Position numbers and translations under genes: made by a program. From assembly GCA_025769875.1 (NCBI GenBank), contig JAGFNK010000586.1, forward strand, positions 1-32,095: DNA of 32,095 nt, written 5' to 3'. Position 1 is the stretch's first letter. Every line of letters begins with the position of its first letter. This DNA is from Russula earlei. Taxonomy: Eukaryota > Basidiomycota > Agaricomycetes > Russulales > Russulaceae. Positions 10,118 to 18,989 of this stretch are shown piece after piece. Under the pieces are notes generated by a model. The model saw only the letters and a program-made list of their open reading frames with translations, was not told the origin of the DNA and searched no databases.

Positions 10118-10905
10118 GGTCTTGACCGACAACGTAAACTTGATGGTCATGAATTTGACAAACCAAGTGCGCTCGATCACCGAGGTAATGGAGGCTGTAG
10201 CGAGCGGAGACTTGACAAAGAAGGTCGCAGTTGATGTCTGTGGTGAAATGCTTGACCTCAAGGAAACCATAAACGGGATGACGGAGAGCTTGAGTGTCTT
10301 TGCTGATGAGGCGAGTCGAGTTGTACACAAGGTCGGAACAGAGGGTCGTCTGGGTGGCCAGGCAAACGTGACAAATGTCGGTGGATTGTGTATGGTTTGT
10401 CCATATCACGTCAAAGAGCTTCCTGGGACTGACGTCACGGCTTTATCTGACCGCAGGACCTGACGGACTGAGTGAACGTGATGGTGGCTAACATGAGTTG
10501 GACATAGGCAATTCTTTCCTCATCAGCCTGTTTTTCTGATGGATGAGTGCAGTTGACTCTACAAGTCTGAACCATTGCTGTAGCTATGGTGAGTTGAGGT
10601 TCATACATGGTTTGAATATGACGATGCTCTCTCAGACTGCCGTCACTTGAGGAGATCTGACCCAAAAAGTGACTGGTATATCTGTTTCTGAAGAAATCTT
10701 TCACCTGGTGAACACGATCAATGACATGATTGACCAGTTGGAATTCTTTGCCTTGGAGGTTAAAAAGGTCGTGCAAGCATCTGCCTTTGAGAGTGTGATG
10801 AGGTAGGACTGCGCCAACCTCATGGCTGTGATGTTGGTACGGAAGGCAAATTGGGCGTGCAAGCTGAAGTTGGCAATGTTCAGAATCTGGCAAGAAATCA
10901 TGTAG
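10118..10905 (+). pseudogene. Captured HAMP-repeat segment of a group III hybrid histidine kinase (Nik1/OS-1 type)
   Basis: Group III kinases sense osmotic stress through tandem HAMP domains ahead of the kinase core. Here [20 protein letters not shown], then [48 protein letters not shown] and TNVGG give about one and a half HAMP units (10118-10385). An intron-like gap (about 10388-10458, ending CCGCAG) leads to DLTD-stop-VNVMVANMS. Further on, after degenerate sequence, come VSEEIFHLVNTINDMIDQLE (10680-10745) and VGTEGKLGVQAEVGNVQ (10833-10885). No histidine-kinase H-box, ATPase or receiver domain is present. At least two stops and a frameshift mark it as dead. Confidence 0.88.
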
Positions 10906-10959
10906 GTCATTCCCTCGCCTTGTGTTCAGTCATTTGACGTCACCCTTTCTCTCCAAGGG

Positions 10960-11803
10960 AATGTCAATCAACAAGATGGCCGGCAATTTGATCACCCGAG
11001 TGCGTGAGTCGTCGACTCCACCACCACCCACTCCACCACCACAGGGCCCGTTATCCTTCAAGCCCAAGGTCCACACCTCGCTGCACCACACCACGTTTGA
11101 CTTGCTCTCGATCCGTGTCAACCCCAAACTGACACAGAGCAAGATACAGCCCATCTCGATGCTCGTGACTGCTGAGCACTACCTCTTGATGTGTTTGTGC
11201 ACACGGCTGCCATCAATGGCACGCCTGCTGCACGATGCTGGCTCTGGCACTGGCAAGGGGCGGTGCGAGGGCAAGGTCTTCGTCTTCAACAATGGCAGCT
11301 TCGTGTGTTGTGGCCTCTCGCAGGAGGACGCGATGCAGTTCAGGAGGGATGTGTTGTCGCCCGCAAAGGCTGAAATTGGTTCCTTCACTGAACCAGAGGT
11401 GGAGGAGCTGGAATTCGCCACGGATCCATCACAGTGCGTAATTCGTGGGGCCTAATAAAACTCTCAACATGCTTGTTGAATCTTTTTTTCCTTGTTCCAA
11501 TGCAGGAAGACGCAACTGCAGGGAGACCTGATCATCCTCAGGGATGGTCCACAACCTCCCCACCCAGAAAACCTTCTTGATTTGTGCCGCCGTCTGTGTC
11601 TCCCCAAGGGACGGTCCTAGTGCACTATGCGTTCTCCCAAGCCCTGTCATGCTCAACCGCTCTCTCTGCGCTCCAGGCTTCGCTCGAGGACTACCTCTCC
11701 TCTATGTCCTCACTCCCGCTGGCTCTAGAGAAGACAGGAAAACTGGGCATGAGCCGATGCGCTCTTGTCAAGAAGCTGGGCGAGCTGCTGCGCTTCCGCC
11801 TCC
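10960..11803 (+). pseudogene. Captured DUF155 (RMND1/Sif2-like) gene fragment, one intron retained
   Basis: The DUF155 family includes RMND1 and the yeast RMD1/RMD8 proteins, mostly mitochondrial or membrane-associated. Exon 1 begins MSINKMAGNLITRVRESS, has a proline run, then LVTAEHYLL and GKVFVFNNGSFVCCGLSQED (the 'G.vf.F..G..V.Wg' block), and ends EPEVEELEFATDPS. An intron at 11434-11505 (GTGCGT...TGCAG, 72 bp) is followed by QGDLIILRDG and PPHPENLLDL. After a frameshift near 11580 come YAFSQALSCSTALSALQAS and LEKTGKLGMSRCALVKKLGE LLRFR, the conserved C-terminal helix block. Similarity ends abruptly at about 11803. The kept intron shows capture from genomic DNA rather than mRNA. Confidence 0.8.
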
Positions 11804-12100
11804 AGTCATCGGGACATGACCAGGAACTCATGAGGGGATTTGTCACCGTGTTACAGCTCTCCAATCGACCTGTAGTTGTCGGCGATTGGGGACACCCACA
11901 TCTAACACTCGCATGCAACCAACATCAATTGTTACAATGTATCAATATATATCTACTTATCTGAATTCCAGTATTGTGCTTGCTGCTTCAGTACACTTGG
12001 CAGGATGTAGATGAGATTTTGAAATAAGGCAGAATCATTTTGAGGGGCCAGTGTATGGCAGTTCAGAGTTCAAGATGAGACTTCAAAACTCACTCAACTG
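11804..12100. other. Unassigned hAT interior
   Basis: A plus-strand frame gives GFVTVLQLSNRPVVVGDWG just after the DUF155 fragment, which could be a sixth captured piece but is too short to identify. From about 11920 it is AT-rich with no coding signal, leading into the right subterminal repeats. Confidence 0.4.
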
Positions 12101-12102
12101 GA

Positions 12103-12333
12103 CCAAAAGTAGAAATGGCCCAAATGGGATGGCTTGAATCGGCTCAGCCAATGAGAGGCATCGAGAGCGTTCTCAAAATGGAAAGTAGATCCAAAAGTAG
12201 AAATGGCCCAAATGGGACAGCTCGAATTGGCTCAAGCCGCAAGCCATGGCTTGGCTCGGTCCAGCTCACCCAATCTGGCCAAGCCATTGCTGAGCCGAAC
12301 TGAGCTGAGCCGAGCCGAGCCGTGACAGCACTA
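12103..12333. repeat. Right subterminal repeats and TIR of the hAT-like element
   Basis: A block starting CCAAAAGTAGAAATGGCCCA occurs at 12103 and again at 12191 (period 88), each followed by a GGCTCA-containing stretch. Then come runs of GGCTCGG / GAGCCGA words up to the terminal GACAGCACTA. The left and right ends share the GAGCCG vocabulary in opposite orientation, as expected of one element. Confidence 0.75.
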
Positions 12334-12341
12334 GGGTTGTT
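12334..12341. repeat. Right copy of the 8-bp target-site duplication
   Basis: GGGTTGTT directly follows the element end CACTA and is identical to 4902-4909. Confidence 0.9.
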
Positions 12342-14598
12342 GCCCTTTAGGGGGTGAACACATGCAAGTGCATCAGTGGATAGAACCAAGCAGCAAGATG
12401 AGGGCAGCAGGTATACAGAGTGCCCAGGCTGGGCCCGGTGCAGTGCACATTGGATTGGCAGTGTTTGTAGATGATGCAGACCACTGTAAGTTGACACAGT
12501 TGTGCCAGTGCTGCAATGAGAAAGAGCATTTGCCAAGGGGAACAAGCATAGATCGTTGGTGCTTGAGTTGAAGTCATAGGTGTAGAGGAGGCTTGAGGCG
12601 AAATGATGTCTGTGGGTGAAGGTGTTAGCAGAATGAGATATTATCGAAAGTGTTGTTGTTGAGGCAGGCAAGATGTTGATGAGAGTGTTGGTGGGTCCAG
12701 GTGTGAGCATATGATGTATCTAAGATGGGTGGGACCATTAGTGAAGACAAAACAAGATACAGAGCAATAAAGACAAATCCTGGAAACAGTGGTGGTGGGG
12801 CTCATTTGAGACAGAGGTGAGACAGTAGAGATGGAAGAGAGCTGATGAGAGCGATGTACTCAAAGTGAATTCCGCTGCCCGACTTCAAAGACAAAGTCAG
12901 GTTTATTTACCATGAAGACATTTAGTGCTAAGCATGGGTCAGCTGATATCGGACTGAGGCGAGCAAGCATGTTCTGAAGGCAGGTAGTCAGGGAAAAAAG
13001 GGTTTTGAATCCACAAGACAATGTGTGCGCTGCTAAAACAAGGCTGGTGTGCCATGGGCATGAGTCTAATCCAACAGAGAACAAAAGAAAACACTGAAAG
13101 TAGTTAGGACGTACAATCTGAAACATGGTGGGGATATGTAGCACAGTTGAGGATGAGACCGTCATGCTGAGCGATAGCAAATCTGAAGCAGAGAAAAGGT
13201 GGCTGGTACCAGAAATGAGATAAATGTACACTGTCAAAACAGTCTGGAACCCAAAAGGTGGTTGTGCATGTTGATGACAAGAGTGTCAGTGTGTCATCAG
13301 TGGTGAGCCAAATCTAGGAAAAGCAAAATCATAAGATCTAAGCAAAGTAAAGCATATGTGGAATTGAGAAATAAGGCAAAAGTAAACCATTTTGAACACT
13401 GTTCAAGGGTGGTGAGGGTGGTGGCATCGGGAGAGGCCTTTTGACTGTTTTGGGTTGGCCGGGGCTAGTCGGCAGTGGGTGATGGGGCACAAGCACGAAT
13501 GTTGATGTATTCTTGTGCAAACAGTGGGAAGCGATGGTTGAGGAACAGAACGAAGAGTGTGAATGAAGAAAAAATGATGATGGTGGTGGTGTGTGTGGTC
13601 ATGGTCATGGAGGAGGCAAGGAATCCAAGTGCCTAGTGTTTGGGTCGGTGCTGCTCATGAGTTCACTCTACGTTCTGGGGAAGCTATGGGATGTGGAGAA
13701 CACAATGATTGACATTGAGATGGGATACTATGCTCAAATGGCATGGACAAGTTTCTTCTGCTGGCATTGAGACTATGCACATGGCAGCCATAGATGTGGG
13801 CTCATGCTGTGAAGCACAACAAGGAATATATCGAGTACATCAAGACAAGCTTGGATGTGTCACAGAACACAATACAGAAGAAGTACATCTTGTCAATGTC
13901 ATCATCCATGTTATAATGTCACAAAGGAGTATCAAATTGGAGGGGGATGTGAGAGGCGAAGAGGGGAGAAACAGGCTGAGGCATCATAAGGAGTGGAGAG
14001 GAACACGTACTGAGTCTTATTGTCAGTGTATCAAAGGGACACAGGGGCAGAAACATTGTAATGAAAGTGAACTAGGAGAGGACCATCACATGAAAGGAAA
14101 CCAAAACCTGGGTACCATATTTGTGGATCTGAAACAACCTCAAGGGTCCTGCTAGAAGTCCACAAAATGGGGATGTTGAGGTGAAGGTAAAGGCATGATG
14201 CGTCAAGACGACAAGTCCTGGCTCTGAATGGCAATGGCAATGGCATTCAAGGAGCATAGGGCTTAGGTGGATTAGATGGTCAACACACAATGAAAGGTGG
14301 CTTGAGACCAGGCAAGACAGTTAAGGCTCAGTCAAAGGCAATGGAGGAGGACACAGTGAAAGAGAATGCAAAATAGGAAAGGAAGACAAGCACAAAGGAT
14401 GGATGCGAGAGATAAAAGATGAAAGATGCAAATGAGGGGATGGCTTGGGCACACGGTTGGTGGTGAAGGCTGAAGTGTGAGGGGAGTCCTTTGAGATGGT
14501 TCATGGCAGAAGATACAGAAGGGAGGAATGAGAATTGGAGGAGAGCAGTAGAGCTACTGGGGGCGACATACAATACTATGCCCCCTAAGTTGTGCTTG
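12342..14598. other. No recognisable gene; right flank of the hAT insertion
   Basis: Like 3300-4900 this stretch is purine-rich on the plus strand (GGTGAAGG-type words), and the minus strand yields S/P/H-rich low-complexity frames (for example 12347-12577, 13338-13520, 14328-14642). The longest plus frame (13709-14155, 148 codons) shows no motif I know. I see no clear LTR or TIR boundary. It is probably very old repeat-derived DNA. Confidence 0.5.
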
Positions 14599-15589
14599 CT
14601 ACTTGCGGGAGGGTGAAGATACATTTGAAGAAAGGTGAACACTGGATGATGATGTGCTGAAGGGTAATACTAGTGAATGAGACTGCTTGCTATTCACAGA
14701 AGATGGAGGTAGAAGCTGTCCTTTACACATTGTTCTGGATGATCTCTTGCTATCTGGAGCCTTGCACTTGTGGTGGGTCCTACTCGCTGTTGGATATGGA
14801 CCAAACACACTTTTGTCCTGGCTACCTTTGTCCTCTTTGTCCCACTTGGACTGGGATGCCATGTGCCTGTCTACGATATCCAAGATCAATTTGTGAGAAG
14901 AAGCCTTCAATGGATTGGGCTTGTTAGGCCCTGGAGGTTTGGATGTGTTGCTGTCCACAAGTGGATCTGAGGTAAAACTGGCATAAAAGGAACAATAAAG
15001 ATTGCGTAAATCTTTGATGATGTCCCTGCATGGTGTCTTGACAAGCGACCCAATAGTCACCTGTGAGAGTTGCAAGTTGTATAGGCAACTGAACTTTCCA
15101 GCACCGCCCATGACAATGCCATTGTCAATCTGTCTGTGTTGATCAAATACAAGTTGCATTGTCGATTTCAGGTTTTCAGGATTTAGGCATTTCATGACCA
15201 TATAAAGAAGGACTCCAGATCATCCGAGACTTTGTGTGGCCAAGTGAAAGGGGATAGCAAAAGCCCGGTTGATATGAACTGCCATGTACCCTGAACTAGA
15301 ATTTATTCAATTTGCAGTGCATAGAGGTAAAGGTCATACCATTTGAGAGGGTCCCCTTGGCTGCACATCCATATCCTCCTTCTTGAAAAGGTCCCAATCA
15401 ATCAGGATCCCTGATCCATCTTCATGGATCAGAATGTTCCCTGCACTCACATCCTGATGTAAAATTTTTGTTCTCTCATATGCTATTGCATGAGCTGCTC
15501 CAAAATAAATATTAATCAATGACAAACTTAAACATTACACCAATTCTTACCCATGATGGCATTCTGAATGACCTAGCATAGCTGCTGAG

Positions 15590-16417
15590 TGTTACGAACC
15601 AAGGCCAGGTCCTGGCCGTAGATTGTCCTATTTCACTCAAGAGAGACCTCTCTCACTTTGCATTACCGACTCCCTTCCATTTTCTGGGCTATCCCTCCTA
15701 CGGTACAAAATATCACTATTGCAAAGGCACTATAACACGACCAAGCACCCGTTTCCTAATTGGGTAATCATCGCGTGGCAGCCACATGGCCACCCAGCCA
15801 CCAAGGACCCGAAACAGTGGCACAAACTCTTAGAAACTGTTGCATAAATCATCTGACGTCATCAAGGCTCCAATGACATCATGGCTGACTGAGCGACTCC
15901 ACAGTGACCTCATAGGCTCACTAAGTGCTCCACAGTGATATCATAATGATGTCATTGCTCCACAATGATCAGTAATGTGCTCAGTAAGCCTGAAACTTGA
16001 CACAAGCAAGTTTATGCCTCTGTAGTCCTATTGGATGGTACCAAAGAGTCTAGAATAGTCCCAGTTCTTTGTAATCGATCCTGTACACTGTATATAAGCC
16101 CCAATGAAGCATGGCAGTCGTCAGACTGTCCATTTGTGATACTCTCATCTTCCTGGGTACTCCCCTGTGACCGCTCAGTCTAAAGATTCCCCTCGCCTCC
16201 AAGGTACTCTTTAACGACCGCCTTGTTTAAAGCCCCTCGTTACACTGGCCTCCAGCCTTCGCCTCTGTCTCTTGCAACACCTACCAGTCCCCATCTAGTA
16301 CCTCCTCATTGTTTGGCTCGTCCTCTTGTTCAACACCGCCTTCGCCACGTACCATCTGTTCCGACCCTTGCCCACCTGCTCCTGAGTCCTTAGTGATCAG
16401 CAGTACGTGTCTTGACA
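15590..16417 (+). mobile_element. Solo LTR, LTR_A family, inserted in the FunK1 pseudogene
   Basis: The unit is 828 bp. It starts TGTTACGAACC, ends GTCTTGACA, and is flanked by a perfect 5-bp duplication CTGAG (15585-15589 and 16418-16422). The promoter TATATAAG is at 16091-16098. A second copy, in minus orientation, is at 24968-25796. The insertion separates the N-lobe and catalytic-loop exons of the kinase. A 75-codon open frame (15623-15847) is shared by both copies, but it covers LTR sequence and I do not annotate it as a gene. Confidence 0.92.
15854..15954 (+). promoter_or_regulatory. Array of five TGANNTCA (CRE/ATF-like) motifs in LTR_A
   Basis: TGACGTCA (15854), TGACATCA (15874), TGACCTCA (15905), TGATATCA (15936) and TGATGTCA (15947) lie within 101 bases, about 140 bases upstream of the TATA box. 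TGACGTCA is the classical bZIP (ATF/CREB) site. The other LTR_A copy keeps five such motifs at 25429-25536. They plausibly act as the LTR enhancer. Confidence 0.5.
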
Positions 16418-17295
16418 CTGAGTTGATTTGAACGTACTCAGCGGCTGTCCAAGTGTCTCCAACACCAGTCAGTAATGAACATACAAGTCAACATTTGGTC
16501 AACCTAGGCACCATTTGTGTTTCCTTTTCCCTTTTGCATAGTCTTGCATCTTTGTCCTTTGCACAACAAGTGGAACTGTATTTGTGTGGTCCGGTGACAA
16601 AGGAACATTGCCAGCTTGATCAAACACCAGGATGTGAGGCACTTGCACCCCATTTAATTCCTGATACACGTCCCCTTCCTTCTGGGTCCCTTGACAATCT
16701 ATATGCCAGAAGTCCTTCAAATATACCAGTTTTGAGCTTTCAATATTATATGCAGCATATCCAAATGTGGAACAACCAAAAAGTGTCTTTGTATGCCATA
16801 TTGGCCCCACTGTGATATAAAACTTCAGCTGCTGACCATTGGCAGCATGGTCGTCATGAACAAGAAACTTGCAAAGGTCCTTGGGTTTTGCCTTCTTGAG
16901 ACCCTCATATTTGTTCAGCTTCGAAATTGCCACAGTGGCCTCATCATTAGAGACCACAGAGATGACTGTGGTGTCTTGACCATGATCCGTGTTGGAGAGA
17001 AAGTTGAGTCTCCAGATGAACTCAAACAGTGTGTCATGTTCTTCAGCCCAATTAAAAGGCTCAGAATAGATTAGACTGCTACAGTCCCATCAGAGTAATC
17101 AACTGCTTTTACTAAAGAGGACAATAGTGAAGGAGAAGAGGCAAAATTGTGAATGATGGAGAGTGGAGGCATAAGTGATCAATTGACTGCAAATTTTGTA
17201 AGCTGAATTGTTGTACTTTATTATCTGACTCTCAGTTTCCCTCTTTGTTGGATATACAATCTGTCATATAGATTAATCCACTTTACTGTGCCCAA

Positions 17296-17515
17296 GGCTA
17301 GGTAGCTCAGTGGTTAGAGCACCTGGTATATATCTGGGAGGTCCTGGGTTCAATCCCCAGTCTGGCCATTTTCTTAATTGCACCAGGATATAAGGGAATC
17401 ATGTGAGCACATGTCAACCCCCTCCTCTGAGGTCCCCAGGTTGGGTCACATAGTGTTGAACCTACAAGTTGGACCCAAGAGGGTGGCAATGACTAAGCAC
17501 CTCCTCTGAGGTCCT
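17296..17515 (+). mobile_element. tRNA-derived SINE inside a FunK1 intron
   Basis: Positions 17296-17368 fold as a complete 73-nt tRNA cloverleaf. The acceptor GGCTAGG pairs with TCTGGCC (with G-U pairs), the D stem is GCTC/GAGC, the anticodon stem CCTGG/CTGGG, the T stem CTGGG/CCCAG with loop TTCAATC, and A is the discriminator base. Box A (TAGCTCAGTGG) and box B (GGTTCAATCC) are present, giving a polymerase III promoter. The anticodon loop TATATAT has A instead of the invariant U33, so it is unlikely to be a working tRNA. A non-tRNA body follows, with CCTCCTCTGAGGTCC repeated at about 17411 and 17500. Target duplications were not found. The end at about 17515 is placed where the kinase intron sequence resumes. 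Confidence 0.65.
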
Positions 17516-18299
17516 TCTATCTGTGGTTGCATTTCACAACACTCTTACATGTAGGTGTGAGAAAAATGTCATCGCCCTTATTTTTGTTTTTGATCCACAA
17601 ATTGACCACTTTCCAGTCCAGTGGCTTCTCAGGGGGTCCTGAACAATAGATGGAGATGTCAGGTTTGAAAGGGATTGATCCATCAGGCCGAGAAGTAGTG
17701 TTGACAAATGTGAGTTTAGGGCAGAGGTGGCATGCTTTGATCATTTCAATCTCTCATGTGTGTGAGCGTGGATCCCCCTCCGGTTGTGAAAGACTTACAA
17801 AGTGTCCCTCATTCTGTGAGACTGAATTGTGTTCAGAATTGATGTTGATTGCCAGTCTATCTTGGCTTGCTTTTGGGATGAATTCCAATAAGAATTTGCA
17901 GACAGGCATAGGACCAATGAATTTCTCACATGCGTCCCCAGCCATGTCCTTATATCTGGGCAAAGCCTTTTCTTGAGGCGTGGAAGAATGGGCTTCACTT
18001 CCAGAAAGGTCACATTTGAGCGGAGTTGTTGTTGTCTTACTCCCAGTCGATGTGTGCTGGGAGTTAGGTGGCATGCTAAGTTTGGGATGGGTGTAAGACA
18101 TGCTAAGGCAAGTTGTAAAGTCAACAAGGAGAACTGCCCACCGTTGGCCAGGTGGTCAAAGGTTATTTCAACCTAATATGATATAGGTCAATTAATTGAT
18201 AATGGTTGTGGAGCCAGAGCCATGATTACATCAACTTGCCAGCTGGCGAGTTGCCGTGTACAATCATGTGGACTAACTTGTTGTCTTTGGTGAATGTGA

Positions 18300-18985
18300 A
18301 ATGATCAGGCCCTCTGAGTTGAATTTCAAAACATCACAGCATATATATATATGTTCACTTTTATATTATATTGGTGTGCACTGTGGGGCCTCAGGGATGG
18401 CATTGAATCAAGGCGACACAAAAAACTCGATGAATCTACAGTACATCATTGAAGGGGTGTTCAAGCTTTCAAATTTCAAATTTGAACATCTGAACAATGG
18501 CTGTAAGGAGTGGAAAGAGAAAAAGCTTGGTTAGCAAACAGGACACCAAAATCAGCCTGAGGCAGGGAGGGCATGCATATGAAGTCAATGATGTGCTGCT
18601 GCTGGGCATCTCTTGGGACAGTCACACTGACAAAATAAAAGCAGCAGGTCAGGGAAGAGTGAGTTGTGAAAAAATGTTTCATTGCTTAGTAAATATATTT
18701 GAAAGGATCAAGATATGTACAGAAAATTCATGTGGTTGAGGAACTAATTAAATAAAAAAGTAAAGTAGCAACTAGAATGGAGACCTTCATCTAAATCCCA
18801 GATCTGTCTGGGCCACTCAATTTGGACATCATAATAGTAACAAAATGTGTTGTACATTATGAAAGACTTCATTGGGTGGGGTCATTCAGCATAAACTAAG
18901 CACAACTCTATAGGAGTAACTATGATTAGCATGCGTGTGGTGGCACCAACTTCTCTCACATTTCTCTCTCATTTCTGCTTTGTGT
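18300..18985. other. No recognisable gene
   Basis: AT-rich sequence with short frames. A stretch at 18448-18500 (GAAGGGGTGTTCAAG then a TTTGAACAT palindrome around AAATTTCAAATTT) resembles 22190-22235, suggesting a small dispersed repeat. Around 18785-18825 a faint echo of the SINE 3' tRNA arm is visible but too weak to call. Confidence 0.4.
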
Positions 18986-18989
18986 AGTG

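Larger units (their letters stand above)
4910..12333. mobile_element. Non-autonomous hAT-like transposon carrying host gene fragments ('Pack-hAT')
   Basis: The element spans 7,424 bp. The left end reads TAGTGCTGTCGCCGGCTCGG and the right end, reverse-complemented, reads TAGTGCTGTCACGGCTCGG: ten identical bases, then a shared GGCTCGGCTC block. TAGTG fits the hAT end consensus (Y-A-R-N-G). The perfect 8-bp duplication GGGTTGTT flanks it. Subterminal regions at both ends are packed with GAGCCG/GGCTC words, typical of hAT transposase-binding zones. No transposase, BED zinc finger or hATC dimerisation motif is visible in any frame, so it must have moved in trans. The interior holds at least four recognisable unrelated gene fragments, all on the plus strand and with introns retained, plus unidentified fragments. 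Known Pack-MULE and Pack-CACTA elements of plants behave this way. That this one captured genomic DNA is my inference. Confidence 0.88.
14600..18127 (-). pseudogene. FunK1-type fungal protein kinase pseudogene, interrupted by an LTR and a SINE
   Basis: FunK1 kinases are expanded in Agaricomycetes. On the minus strand the pieces come in family order. N-terminal region 18101-17548: KFIGPMPVCKFLLEF, then after a TGA MIKACHLCPKLTFVNTTSRP and IPFKPDISIYC. A donor (TGTAAGAGT) near 17547 opens an intron that holds the SINE. The next exon (about 17060-16450) has LFEFIWRLNFLSNTDHGQDT, QLKFYI and KLVYLKDFW, where K is the likely ATP lysine. The solo LTR at 15590-16417 follows. After it come FKSTQQLC-stop-VIQNAIMG, an intron (about 15552-15494), then AHAIAYERTKILHQDVSAGN (catalytic loop HQD instead of HRD) and GILIDWDL (DWD in place of DFG). 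The C-terminal part (15201-14600) reads VMKCLNPENLKSTMQL...DNGIVMGGAGK. Several stops, a lost junction near 15330 and two insertions make it non-functional. Confidence 0.82.

Noticed and set aside
10118..10905. An intact histidine kinase gene
   Set aside because: Only HAMP repeats are present, with stops and no H-box, ATPase or receiver domain.
4910..12333. An autonomous hAT or a Starship-type giant element
   Set aside because: No hAT transposase or hATC motif and no tyrosine recombinase is visible in any frame, and the 8-bp duplication with short TIRs fits a non-autonomous hAT.
12144..12710. 188-codon minus-strand ORF across the right hAT boundary
   Set aside because: It runs from flanking DNA through the duplication into the subterminal repeats, so it cannot be an ancestral gene; the composition is low-complexity.
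15623..15847. Coding gene inside LTR_A
   Set aside because: The frame lies wholly in LTR sequence upstream of the LTR promoter and has no domain; kept only as a low-interest observation.
17296..17368. A functional tRNA gene
   Set aside because: The cloverleaf is complete but position 33 is A, not U, several stem pairs are G-U, and the unit continues into a repeat body within a pseudogene intron, so a SINE head is more likely.
17307..17489. Minus-strand 60-codon ORF ending in GIEPRTSQIYTRCSNH
   Set aside because: It is the antisense of the tRNA-like SINE head; this peptide string is a known type of spurious annotation.
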